Shown: positions 12,176-29,567 of the stretch, in pieces
Position numbering within the stretch: position 1 is the first letter of the stretch
How the letters are laid out: every line of letters begins with the position of its first letter
NCBI GenBank assembly: GCA_014607495.2
Contig: CP053155.1
Location: 12,090,001 to 12,154,000, forward strand
DNA from: Carposina sasakii
Taxonomy: Eukaryota; Arthropoda; Insecta; Lepidoptera; Carposinidae
DNA: 64,000 bases
Direction: 5' to 3'
Notes under the pieces: generated by a model
Told to the model about the DNA's origin: nothing
Database searches by the model: none
Seen by the model: only the letters and a program-made list of their open reading frames with translations
Program-made: the position numbers and the translations under genes

Positions 12176-14600
12176 CTACATTTCTACCATTTTACCAGTC
12201 ATTTCATCAACACCGTGTACTACAATGCGCGGTTCTTCTTCATCATCACTTAATACATTAACATCACTGGGTGCTATCACTGGAGGTTCAGTCTTTTTGT
12301 CACTGGCAAGTTCGTGCATCAACGTTTCTAATTTCTGAGCTTTTCTTGTCTCATTGTGTGTTATTAATGCACATAAATGTTCTGTCAACAACTCTTTTTT
12401 CTCTTTCTCCTTTTGTAAGTTGATCTTTGCTTGCAAGAATTCCTTTTCCACTTTTAAGTAATGTTTCCTAGAAATAAATACCGATTTTATTAGATTTCCT
12501 TATAAACCTTCCACAATAGCACTCATATATCATAGCATCCATATACCAAAAAAAAAAGATAAAAACAAATATCAAATATACAGAAAGATGGGTACCATTA
12601 TAACACTAACACACCAAAGTAATGGGATAAAGCCAGGTAGAAGATACATTTTATGCAATAGTAAATAAATTTTATTTAATACAAGAATTATAGTTAAAAC
12701 AGTCTATAAAAATACTCACTCAGCGTCAGCATAGCTTAAGCAAGCTTGATCTATTTTCTTCCTAAGCACAGCAACATCTACTGAAAACTGTCCATCCAAA
12801 ACTTGTAGTTCTTTTTTAATTTTTTCCAACCTTAGAACTTCCTCCTCAGTCTGTCTAGTCCTGATACAAAACATAACATTCATTAATCCAATGCAATTGT
12901 GCTTTAAAATAGATACTAAGATAAAAATTCTATTATATGTACCTACCATATTGTTTTTGTAATCAAGTTCAAAAATTTGTTTACCATATTTGTTGATTAC
13001 ATTTTTTATAGTAATCTTTTAAATATAGAACCACGAAAAAGAGCTCGATTCTTTGGTCCCTAAATAGAACTGACATTTTAAACATTTTACTAGATAAACT
13101 TTATCACTGTTAAGATAATGCTGATAAGTAAAAGTACACTTTACTAACATAATCTCTATCATGGAAATAATACACTATACTTAGTCAAAAGATATTGTAT
13201 GTGATGTCACTCATGTTGGTTGTATCAGATTTAATTTAAATTTAGTAGCTGGCAACCAAGTTGACCTACTTATACTACTTTAAGGTAACTAAACCTTCCA
13301 GAAAATCAACAAGAATGATGTATTACTTAGGGATTTTAATGTGGGACTAGGTTAATGTGTTGTGTAGTGTGTGAATATTTATTTATTTATTACTGAAATC
13401 AGTACATATTATAAAACAAAGTCGCTTTCTGCTATCTGTCCCTATGTATGCTTAGATCTTTCAAACTAGGGAACAGATTTTGATGTGGTTTTTTTTAATA
13501 GATAGAGTGATTCACAAGGAAGGTTTATAATGTATAACTAGGGACCCGCCCCGGCTTCGCACGGGAGTAATGTACTCACACGCGGGCGAAGCCGTGGGCG
13601 GTCGCTAGTACATAATAATAATAAAAGACAATAAAATGAAGTATAAATACACAAGAGCATGACCATACTGCAGACTTCATTTAGATATTTTTTCAATTCT
13701 TCATTAGATGATGCAGCTTTATATAGGTATACTTTAGATAGGTACTCGCATAATAGCAGATTGCATGAAAGATAAGAGTTCTCACCTATCAGCTAATGCC
13801 TTTGATAGCATTTCTTTTCTCTTCTTGTTTTGCTCTTCCATTATCTTCTGTTGCAATTGTAAATGCTCTAATTTAATTTTATGAGCTGCTAATTCATGTT
13901 CAGTGTAGTTTTCAACACCCCTTACAATGTCAGGTGTTATATGGGGTTCAGGATTTTGGCTGTCAATACTATTACTTTCTGAATCAACATTATTTTCAGA
14001 CATAGTCTCCTCACCAATATCCACAGTGTCAAATAGATCATCATTGTCATTGTTTTGTTTTAACTCAGCATTGTTGTTTAACATATCATTGTCAGAAGAG
14101 GTTGGGGTTTTTAAACTTAGTCTACATTTATCAAATACAATACTGTCTATTGCATCGTCAGTGTTATTGTTCTGTAGAATGGATAATTTGTATTGATGGC
14201 CTAATTTTTTAGGTTTTGCTCCTATTTTATCCAACTTTTTGATATTTGAATGATCAGAAGTGGGATCTGGAAAAAATGTAAAAAAAAACTATTTATTATA
14301 AGTCCGTAAAAGTTGTGACGATAATGATGACTTCATTTCCGAGTAATAAGAATAACTTGGTGCCAGAGCTGATGACCTAAGACATTAGGAAATTGTAGGT
14401 TCGGGTACCTATTATGTTTCTGTTTTCCTATGTATTGTCATAAATGAAATATAACATAACGTTATATAGTCGATATATAACTTAGTACAGTTTATCTGCC
14501 CTAAACACGATGATATAAATTTACCGTTGTTTTGTCCATTTTCTTTCAATTTGATACGTCTTAAATCGTCTTCACTGAAACCCGTGAATTCCGAAGCCAT
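12176..14600 (-). CDS. GORAB: RAB6-interacting golgin (GORAB)
   Basis: Four minus-strand exons: 14600-14525, 14266-13786, 12860-12720 and 12467-12176. All introns are GT-AG, the phases agree, and the product is 329 aa ending in TAG. GORAB is a trans-Golgi/COPI scaffold that binds RAB6 and SCYL1 and also has a centriole role in flies. Recognition rests on the N-terminal [14 protein letters not shown] block and on a long charged region from about residue 160 to 290. That region contains [19 protein letters not shown], then KKELQVLDG and LTEHLCALI, in the order and spacing of the family's conserved coiled coil. The acidic, Asn-rich linker at about residues 30-150 is poorly conserved, as in relatives. 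The start is the ATG at 14600; an in-frame GTG just upstream is not needed. Intron 2 carries a dispersed repeat (13408-13610). Confidence 0.92.
13408..13610 (+). repeat. GGCTTCGCACGG family, copy 2
   Basis: Nearly colinear with 1957-2144, with a clearer GACCCGCCCCGGCTTCGCA block and a GTCGCTAGT edge. It sits in GORAB intron 2, antisense to the gene. Confidence 0.65.
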
Positions 14601-15500
14601 TTTATTTGCCACCGTTTCGTCCGTTGTGTACTTATTTTAGTATTGTTCCTACTAATAAAAATAATAAAGCAAAATGTGAATTACACAAAAACAAAGTTGC
14701 CACGGTGACACATCGTCATTCGTCAACAAACTGAAAAATGTCAAAGGAAAAATGACATCTACTGTCACTGTCGCTTTGAGCTCTCAGCTGCCGCTGCCCT
14801 AACTCTCTACGGCCGCTGGTGGTAGGCTGTCTTTTTTAAGGAATTTGGGCGCCTTCACATAGGTTGCATTAAGCTGTAGGCTGCTCTCTATATACCTATA
14901 TATATAACATATATACATAAAAATATATATATACATAAAAATATGATGTCGGCTCGGTTTCTGTATATAGTATTTTTAACCGACTTTAAAAAAAGGAGCA
15001 GGTTCTCAATTCGTTCGATATGTATAATTTCTTTTTATGTATGTTCACCGATATTTTGTATTAAAGTGTTGTGTACGAAAATTTTTACATATAAATTAAT
15101 TAAATAATAAAACGGAAGGTATAAATTTATAATGGCATTCTTTAACGAGGAACTTGATTGATGGCCTTTGGCCGCAGTTGTCCTTTGTCGACATTCATGT
15201 GATTATTTTCGTCCCAATCTAATGCGTGGTTAAAATAACAGAAGTGAAGCAGAAAAAAAATTATAAAACTAACTTTTCTTATTATTAATTATTTACATTT
15301 CTTTTGATTGTTCACCAATCTAAGTTGTTCGCTCAACTTTGTACCCATTTATTTATTTATTATCATTATTTTTACATATTTCTTTACATTATTATTAATT
15401 TAGTCTACCTTCTAGATTTACAGAGGGCACCACTACCTACCTAATGTTTTTTCATTGTATATAAGTACTTTTCATCACTCCTCTTTGTCGCTGACTAGTA
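14601..15500. promoter_or_regulatory. upstream region of GORAB
   Basis: The first 200 bases upstream of the GORAB ATG are comparatively GC-rich (around 14750-14860) and may hold its promoter. Beyond this are TATATA runs (14890-14945) and unrecognised AT-rich DNA. No core promoter element can be fixed. Confidence 0.3.
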
Positions 15501-15694
15501 GAGATGGGTCGTCGACGATTTTTTCGTAAACGAAACGAGACCGTTCATCGTCTAGTCGATCAACCAGTCGAATTCGTCGACTAGTTCATTACGTGACTAA
15601 CAGTCTATTTAAAGTCGAAATGAACTAGTCGACGAATTCGACTGGTTGATGATGATGCGTGCGTAGCGTTATAATTAAACGTAATCGTAACGTA

Positions 15695-16770
15695 ATAGCC
15701 GGATTGCTTTCAGTTTCGATATCTGAGTGTCCTGGCAGCTCCCAAACACATTTGCGCTGTCAAAACTAATATTAGTGGCCGCCATTTTGAACTTTTTAGT
15801 TAAGAGCCGGATTGGTTCCAAAATCGATATCTGAGGTTCCTGGCAGTTCCCAAACACATTCCCGGTGTTAAAAATAGTAAAAGTGGCCGCCATTTTGAAC
15901 TTTTTAGTTAGGGGTCGGATTGCCTTCAATTTCGATACCCGAGGTTCTTGGCAGTTCCCAAACACATTTCCAATGTCAAAAATAATAAAACTGGACACCA
16001 TTTTGAACTTTTTAGTTAAGGGTCGGATTGCCTTAAATTTCGAAACCTGAGATTCCTGGCAGTTCTCAAACACATTTCCGGTGTCAAAAATAGTAAAAGT
16101 GGCTGCCATTTTGAACTTTTTAGTTAAGTGCCGGATTGCTTCCAAAATCGATATCTGAGGTTCCTGGTAGTTCCCAATCACATTTCCGGTGTCAAAAATA
16201 GTAAAAGTGGCCACCATTTTGAACTTTTTAGTTAAGTGCCGGATTGCTTCTAAAATTGATATCTGAAGTTTATTGCAGTTCCCAAACTCATATCCGATGT
16301 CAAAAATAGTAAAAGTGGCCGCCATATTAAACTTTTCAATTAAGGCCCGGATTGCTTTCAACTTTGATATCTGAGGTTCCTGGCAGTTCCCAAACACAAT
16401 CCGGTCCTTGACTAAAAAAAAAACAAAATGGCGGCCACTTTTATTAATTTTGACATCGGAAATGTGTTTGGAAACTGCCAGGAACCCCAGACATCGATTT
16501 TGGAAGCAATCCGGCACTTAACTGAAAAGTTCAAAATGGCGGCCACTTTCACTATTTTTGACACCGGAAATGTGCCTGGGAACTGCTAGGAACCTTAGTT
16601 ATCGATTTTGGTAGCAATCCGACACTTAACTAAAAAGTTCAAAATGGCGGCCACTTTTACTAACTTTGACATCGGAAATGTGCTTGGGAACTGCCAGGAA
16701 TCTCAGATATTGAAATAGAAGGCAATCCGACCCTTAACTAAAAAGTTAAATATGGCGGCCACGTCTTTTA
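15695..16770. repeat. inverted 108-bp minisatellite
   Basis: About six and a half units of 108 bp read on the minus strand (15695-16410), and about three units follow in the opposite orientation (16411-16770). Each unit contains AAAATGGCGGCCAC, a TTTGACA(C/T)CGGAAATGTG block and AACTGCCAGGAACC. Because 108 is a multiple of three and the units lack stops in one frame, the array has a 280-codon open frame at 16517-15675 with a 36-residue repeat (core KKFKMAATFTIFDTGNVF). I do not regard this as a gene: there is no start context, intron or relation to a known protein, and the frame breaks where the array flips. Confidence 0.8.
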
Positions 16771-16905
16771 CTATTTTTTCTTTAAAATCAAAACATTCTA
16801 GGAACCTGTTTAGAGAAATGTAAAAACCAGTTTATATCCACCACTCTAATTTCTCTTTCACGCACGTGAATAGGACAGTCACATAATAAATTTGAAATAG
16901 TACTA

Positions 16906-17150
16906 CAGGGTGTTTTTTGTGGCCATTTCTCTTTCTATACGCCACGTGAATGAGGAAATTTATAATCTAGTGTTTATGTTAGTTTTTTTTATAGACAGAT
17001 ATTAATTATTTTTTGAAAAAATTCTACGCGCGTCATGTGCATTTATCAGAAAAACGCACTATTTACTCAACTTTGGACCCTAAATTTGGAAACCAGACAC
17101 TTCCCAGGTATGCTTCCATGGAGAAAAATATCGTGATGATGAGGAGAATA
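16906..17150. mobile_element. CAGGGTGTTTTTT MITE, copy 2, 3'-truncated
   Basis: It starts TA-CAGGGTGTTTTTTGTGG and shares the TTTGGACCCTAA and CAGACACTTCC blocks with 1458-1832 and 32838-33203. It lacks the distal CACCCTG end. Confidence 0.6.
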
Positions 17151-17450
17151 ACGTTAGTATATTTAAATATTAACGGAAGTATGGTAGTAATAAAGCTCCA
17201 ATTCATTTGACTACCGCGTCAACGTCTCATCGCATTCTCGTCGAATGTTACACGTTCAAAAGCCGTATCGTCGCGCGTCGACGCGGACTCGTCGAAATGA
17301 ACGTGGACTATTTAAAATAGCCGTCTATGAATTCGACTAGTCTATGAATTCGACTAGTCTACGAATGAACGGTAAACCGTTGAATCGTCGAATGTAGATG
17401 GACTAGTCGATTCGACTAGTTCGTTGAATAAACGCTCATCGCTACTTCGG

Positions 17451-17641
17451 CCAAGCGTAGCAAGCTTCGTATTAGAACCGGTGACTATTTTGAAGGTTAT
17501 AAATAAATTATTGCATCTTTCTTTCCGTTTCAAAACCGTAATCAGGTAAAAATCTTAAAGGTTATTTGTTGATTATTTATGTTACTCTATTTCAGATATC
17601 ATTAAAGTCATATTTAATTGATTTTCAGATAAAACATCATA
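17451..17641 (+). promoter_or_regulatory. SNRPF 5' leader with probable leader intron
   Basis: A likely non-coding first exon ends at 17545 (CAG before GTAAAAAT). A TTTTCAG acceptor at 17628 leads into the short leader that precedes the ATG at 17642. This is inferred from splice-site form only. Confidence 0.45.
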
Positions 17642-18019
17642 ATGGCGGCGGCTATGCCAATTAATCCTAAACCTTTCCTCAACAGTCTCACTGGTAAATC
17701 GGTACTAGTGAAATTAAAATGGGGTCACGAATACAAAGGCCTACTTGTGTCTGCGGATGGTTATATGAATTTACAACTGGCTAACACGGAAGAAATTGTT
17801 GATGGATCATGTACAGGTTAGTTACTTTATTTAGACCTCTAATATTTGCAATATTGTGATGTACATTGTTTAGTGAGACATGATCTTAGTTGGTTTTTAC
17901 TTATTGCGTGTTACAAACTTTTTTTAGGTAACCTCGGAGAAGTTCTTATCAGATGTAACAATGTTCTATATGTAAGAGGATCCGAGGAGGAGGATGAAGA
18001 AGGAGAAATGAAGGAATAA
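17642..18019 (+). CDS. SNRPF: small nuclear ribonucleoprotein F (Sm F)
   Basis: Coding exons 17642-17816 and 17928-18019 join in frame to 88 aa ending in TAA; the human protein is 86 aa. Sm F is one of the seven Sm proteins that form the ring on U1, U2, U4 and U5 snRNAs, within the SmE-F-G subcomplex. The Sm fold is clear: [12 protein letters not shown] leads into Sm1 ([17 protein letters not shown], then [13 protein letters not shown], to about residue 50), and Sm2 follows with [15 protein letters not shown], which contains the RNA-contacting Asn. The C-terminus is acidic, as in orthologues. It is divergent from GORAB and converges on TGS1, the enzyme that later modifies the cap of the Sm-bound snRNA. 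The first AATAAA downstream (18305-18310) lies inside a MITE. Confidence 0.97.
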
Positions 18020-18187
18020 CCATCATAATTCATATTCGTTTTAATTAAGACTAGGATTAAGGATTCTGTGTGGTGGCAAAACTCATTTCTTAACAATGAA
18101 GTATGTGATTTCCATTCTTATTATATAAGTTACTCACACAACTTCTTTTTACTTAATCCTTTTATTAACAGGTAGGAACATAACTTG

Positions 18188-18453
18188 TTCACTATGGGTG
18201 TGCCCACCACCGGGCCCTACACCCTCCACTGACCCTCGGATCTGATAACTCATAACTGCGAAAACAAGCACTTGCACTACCTACAATCGCCATGAGAAAC
18301 CAGAAATAAAAAACTAGATAAATAATCTACATATGTTTCGCCAACAACCGTGGCATTCTCAGGATTATAGAAATTCGTAAACCACTAATTATTATGAAAC
18401 TCTAAAACCTAACACATGGTGTGGGTGGTGGGCGCACCCATAGTGAATGTTTG
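18188..18453. mobile_element. CACTATGGGTG(T/C)GCCCACC MITE, copy 1
   Basis: The left end TTCACTATGGGTGTGCCCAC and an inverted right end at about 18425-18453 (GTGGGCGCACCCATAGTGAA) form terminal inverted repeats. A related copy is at 24526-24720, and a remnant (GAGGGTCAGTGGAGGGTGTA) is at about 34070-34090. It contains the first AATAAA after the SNRPF stop codon. Confidence 0.7.
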
Positions 18454-18787
18454 AACTTCTGAATTGTAACGCCTAATACGATTTTATAAACATAACTAGT
18501 GTTGGATGTTAAAACTATATATACTTTGACATATTGCAATACAGATGTAATATCAAAAACATCCATTGTACATTTGGTGGATGCCCAAGCCCACAATGTC
18601 AGTTTGTGCCACAGATAGTAGGTAAGTATATAAAGTAATTTTCAGGGGTAGACAGTATAGACTAGCCTTCCTTTACCAATTTGTTGACAATGGTGAGTGC
18701 CTGTCATCATTATTATTTTCAAATTTTCCAACATGCAGGCAATGAATTTAGAATTGATTGTAACTCTCAAGTTAAGTTTTAAAAAGA

Positions 18788-18956
18788 TCAGCCCCCTGAT
18801 TACGTAAAAGCAATAGCAAAGTCGAAGCCGCGCGAACGCGATAATTGAGTGTGCTTGGGCGCAACGAGCGCTCGGCGTACTCCCGCGCACACGCGCAATT
18901 ATGGCGGTCGCGCTGCTTCGGCTTGCTATTGCTTTTACGTAATCAGGGGGCTGTTT
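18788..18956. mobile_element. palindromic GCCCCCTGATTACG MITE, copy 1
   Basis: The whole element is nearly a palindrome: CCCCCTGATTACGTAAAAGC at the left and its inverse at the right, with GCAATAGCAAAG and CGAAGCCGCGCG arms. The GC-rich centre contains AACGAGCGCTCGG. Copy 2 is at 24229-24421 and a degenerate relative at 22509-22655. Confidence 0.75.
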
Positions 18957-19623
18957 AGGAATTAAAACAAAACTATTATCAATTTAAATATAGTTTTGGC
19001 CTTCTGTGTGATACAGCAGGTGTGCCATCAACTTCTATCTTCAGTGAATCGGTTAATAAATTGTCTAGTAGCCAATATAATAATCAATTAACACCAGTAA
19101 TTTCTAGGATAAGTGAGTTCAATCCTTGATCTTGTCTACTTGAAACTAAACTATTTGCAACTTTTTGCCTTTTCTGCATTTTTAGTAGACAAGTGACTGC
19201 AAAGGCAATTATTTCAATTACTACTACTTCAATTTTGTAAAGGAATTAGTGGCTCACTGAAGCCAAAAAAATTGCTGATAACAAAACCCATGTAATATTG
19301 TTTCTGACTGTCACACAAGTAGTTATCTCTTTCTCTTTCCATTCTTAATGTAAATGGCTGAGACAGAAAGGGACATGTAATAATTGAGTAAAGTATGTAA
19401 GTGGTAAGTGTAGTGGTCGATGTAAATAAAACAGAGATTATATTCATATTTTAATGGCCTATTATTAGCTAGGCATTTTATAACATAAACTTTAATTTAC
19501 CTATACTTATAGGTTTAGTGTTATCTTACATCAAAAATAAACCTAATTGAAGTCATAAAAATTGAGTTAAGAAGCTATTTATGGAGTAAATGCTTAAAAG
19601 TAATCACATATTTTATACCTATA
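18957..19623. other. unrecognised intergenic DNA between SNRPF and TGS1
   Basis: No coding region or repeat copy could be assigned. It is AT-rich with scattered ACAAGTGAC-like words. Confidence 0.4.
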
Positions 19624-19881
19624 CAGGGTGTAACAAAAAGGGTATGTTAAGCGAAAAGCTATGTGAATAGCCCACTGTAGAGAACCTATCTACAAGATTT
19701 GAGACCCGAAATCACATGTTTATTTTTCCTGATAGTATGGAGAATTTTTAAATATCTCAGGAATTTTCATACAATCTTGAAAAATAAAAATGTGATTTCG
19801 AGTCTCAAATTTTGTAGATAGGTTCTCTATAGTGGGCTATTTACATAGCTTTTCCTTAACAACCCTTTTTGTTACACCCTG
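19624..19881. mobile_element. CAGGGTGTAAC MITE, copy 1
   Basis: This 258-bp palindromic element is flanked by TA on both sides. Its inverted ends run CAGGGTGTAACAAAAAGGGT followed by ATGTTAAGCGAAAAGC. The TA target suggests a Tc1/mariner-type MITE. Related copies: 20827-21096, 21365-21621, 22978-23088 (half) and 41020-41240. Confidence 0.85.
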
Positions 19882-20745
19882 TATAGTAGGGAAGAAATTT
19901 AAATGGTAAATAGACCCACACAAGAAAAAATTGTAAGTTGAATAAAACATGAGCAGAGAACCAGGGAGGTTTCATTTTAAAAATTACCACATTACAAACA
20001 TGCTGTTTGTGCTTACAATAAGTTTATGCAGAATGAATAAGGTAAGTAAATAAAATAAAGTACAGTGTGTTTCACCAAACAGTTCTTTTCATGGAGAATA
20101 ACTAAGGTTCCTTTGAATGATGCCCCATGTATGACTACATTTGTCTGTGTTATACAAATATGAAAAGGACTATTTTATTGTTATTATCTGAAACAGACTG
20201 CTTAAAAATTTCAATATAAGTTTTAGCAAAAGGTCCACTTGCAACGATAATAATCTTTTTAGTGCTTCAAACAAAAAAAAGAATGCACATATAAATGTGG
20301 ATAACATTAATTATGGAATTAGCATTTAAAAAAAAATTATGTATATAAAAAACAAACACACACACAAGTACACAAATTTGTACAGTTGTAAAAAACGATT
20401 TTATAAGTGAAATACTTTGCATTTATAATAAGAGGAAATTTTTGAATATATTTGCATACATTGAGATAAAACTACTGTAGCCTACAAATAATATCATACA
20501 AATACACACACTATAAAGGAAATAAATGATTATTCTCTGGCAATTATCGAAATATACTTGGTACTTATGTATTTAGGATTAATTCAGTGTATTGATGCCA
20601 TTACATTTTCTTGATATATCTTACTACAACATGATAATTCAAAACTTTATCTATATCTACATATTTTAGAGACTTCCTTCACTGAAAATGAAAACACTCT
20701 AAACATAAAATGAGAAGTACTATACATATAATGTATGTTTATCAA
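19882..20745. other. unrecognised AT-rich intergenic DNA
   Basis: There are no coding signals. An ACACACACAAGTACAC run lies near 20355. Nothing else can be assigned. Confidence 0.4.
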
Positions 20746-20747
20746 AT

Positions 20748-21146
20748 ACAGTGGGTCAAGCACGAACCTCTCGATAGTCTGTAACGCTATCGTCAGACTG
20801 TCATATATATATTTTTTTTATATATACAGGGTGTAACAGAAAGGGTATGTTAAGCGAAAAGCTATGTAAATAGCCCACTGTAAGGAACCTACCCACAAAA
20901 TTTGAGTCTCGAAATCACATGTTTATTTTTCCAGATAGTATGGAGAATTCCTAAACAAGCCAGGAACGTTCAACACAATTCATACAATCCTAAAAAATAA
21001 ACATGTGATTTAGAGTCTGAAATTTTGGAAATAATTTCTCTATAGTGGGTTATTTACATACCTTTTCGCTTAACATACCCTTTCTGTTACACCCTGTACA
21101 TATAGGTTTTGCTTACGAGTCAATAGCGTTACGGCGTAAAAATCAG
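20748..21146. mobile_element. AACGCTATCG hairpin repeat interrupted by a MITE
   Basis: The left part (GAACCTCTCGATAGTCTG, then TAACGCTATCGTC) and right part (TTTTGCTTACGAGTCAATAG then CGTTACG) match an uninterrupted stretch at 35805-35895 and 38335-38425. Here the CAGGGTGTAAC MITE (20827-21096) lies between them, so the host repeat is older than the MITE. Confidence 0.6.
20827..21096. mobile_element. CAGGGTGTAAC MITE, copy 2
   Basis: 270 bp with TA on both sides (20825-20826 and 21097-21098), and full-length inverted ends as in copy 1. It is nested in the AACGCTATCG repeat. Confidence 0.85.
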
Positions 21147-21154
21147 CCCAAGCA

Positions 21155-21245
21155 TTTGGTATGTATAGTGCTTCAAAGGAACATACATACATAGGCTGCT
21201 GATAAACACATTACCACTCCTTTGCGTCGCGCAGTCGGGTAAAAA
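21155..21245 (+). repeat. CGTCGCGCAGTCGGGT tail, copy 2
   Basis: It shares CAAAGGAACATACATACAT and the CCTTTGCGTCGCGCAGTCGG end with 10300-10375. Confidence 0.55.
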
Positions 21246-21364
21246 TGCTCATGCAGTAGACAGATACTTTCAGGCTGTCTTTCTAATAGAAATGTGCTAC
21301 ATTTCTAAATCATATTCATTGGTACTTGATATCAATCAATTCGATTGGTGTATAAACACATCTA

Positions 21365-21621
21365 CAGGTGTAACAAAAAGGGTATGTTAAGCGAAAAGCT
21401 ATGTAAATAGCCCACTATAGAGAACCTATCCACAAATTTGAGATCCGAAATCACATGTTTATTTTTCCCGATAGTATGGAGAGTTTTTAAATATCTCAGG
21501 AATTTTCATACAATCTTGAAAAATAAAAATGTGATTTCGAGTCTCAAATTTTGGAAATAGGTTCTCTATAGTGGGCTATTTATACAGCTTTCGCTTAACA
21601 TACCCTTTCTGTTACACCCTG
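21365..21621. mobile_element. CAGGGTGTAAC MITE, copy 3
   Basis: 257 bp with TA flanks; the left end has lost one G. It ends 77 bp from the TGS1 stop codon. On the minus strand it contains AATAAA (TTTATT on +, near 21460), a possible poly(A) signal for TGS1. Confidence 0.85.
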
Positions 21622-21698
21622 TATAGCAAGTGGAAAGGCACTGCCATAGATTAGAACAATGACTGAGCTTCGCATTTTTTCTTAATTTACAAAAATAT

Positions 21699-28443
<6,745 letters not shown>

Positions 28444-29245
28444 TTTAGAACTCTACTCTTCCTTCTTGCAGTTAAAGTTACATGTAAATTATTTTACTGA
28501 ACACATTGCACAATTTACACACAGAATTTATGTTAGAAAAATGAACAATTCACTTAATAAAACTTGACTCCAAAGCAAGAGCAAGGAAATCAAGGCAGAA
28601 ATGATTTTTACGTTTCGTTACATGTGTCTGTTTTGAAGTATTTCGATATATTTGCGATTTGACTTTAAAAATGAAGAATACCGACCGTAAAGTAAAAAGT
28701 TATCTTCTGGGAGCTGCTTGTAAAGAAACGTTAAAATAAAGGTGATGGTAGATTGCATGAACTAAACACGTTAGGTACTAAAGCAAACATTAGTATCCAT
28801 GTATCCGAATGATAAAAATAAAGTTATTGTCTATGGTTAAATATTTCAAACATTTCAAACGATTCGGCGGGAAAAGCTGGAAGGGTGCAGGTGTAATTTT
28901 CTTGTGAAAATAAAATTATTTGTAAATGGCTTGATTGTGTCCGTAAAGTGATGTTTTCTGGTAGATAAGTTATATTTTGATTACTTGTGATGTGAATCTA
29001 GTGCGTGTGCATGGTTTTATACGCAGGTGAAACGAATAAAATTTATTATTATTATTATTTATTATTATAGGTAAGCTGAGTAAAACTTTAGCCGGAATAC
29101 GATCTCTTCATGGGCCCATGTAAGTTGTTTCTGCAATTATTTTTCATTTTGACTAACTTTACACTTGTTCTTGAGGATTTTCCCGACGTTTCCATTCATC
29201 GTTAATATTCATCCATCATAAATTCAGAAATCATTACATTATTAT

Positions 29246-29528
29246 CAGTGGTCGGAGTAGGTATATTGATTTTACATACTTGCGTCATGATATCATAACA
29301 TGGACATGCATTTTTTCCGGAATGTACCGGAGTTTCCAAAAACTAGCAGCATAGCGTTGAGAGTATTGATACATTTTTAACTAGTTTCATGTAATAATTT
29401 CGAAGTTTCGGTATTTTTATTTTATTTTTATCATAATAATCCGGAAACTCGGAGGCGTATCCATATTAACATACTCGTATACGTTTGATGTCAATGACCT
29501 TAATTCAATATACCTACTCCGACCACTG
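29246..29528. mobile_element. hAT-like MITE with perfect 8-bp duplication
   Basis: Ends CAGTGGTCGGAGTAGGTATA and its inverse ending CCGACCACTG. The flanks ATTATTAT (29238-29245) and ATTATTAT (29529-29536) are identical. It is 283 bp and inserted in the spacer of the fold-back element. Confidence 0.85.
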
Positions 29529-29567
29529 ATTATTATACTCTTTGATCATTACATATCCTTCGGGATA

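Larger units (their letters stand above)
15510..17450. mobile_element. composite TCGACTAG-rich repeat between GORAB and SNRPF
   Basis: Both edges are filled with CGACTAGT / GAATTCGTC motifs (15530-15655 and 17225-17440), enclosing the minisatellite and a MITE fragment. The left edge TAGAGATGGGTCG and the inverted right edge TAGCGATGAGCG resemble imperfect terminal inverted repeats. A perfect 31-bp inverted repeat lies at 15559-15589 / 15620-15650. It may be a hAT-like non-autonomous element that captured a satellite. No matching 8-bp duplication was found, so the limits are uncertain. Confidence 0.5.

Noticed and set aside
15675..16517. 280-codon minus-strand open frame
   Set aside because: It is the minisatellite array read in its stop-free frame. 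The opposite-orientation units break it, and no start context, splice signals or known domain are present.
19624..21621. CRISPR-like regular repeats
   Set aside because: The repeated units are palindromic 257-270 bp MITEs with TA flanks at irregular spacing in eukaryotic DNA.
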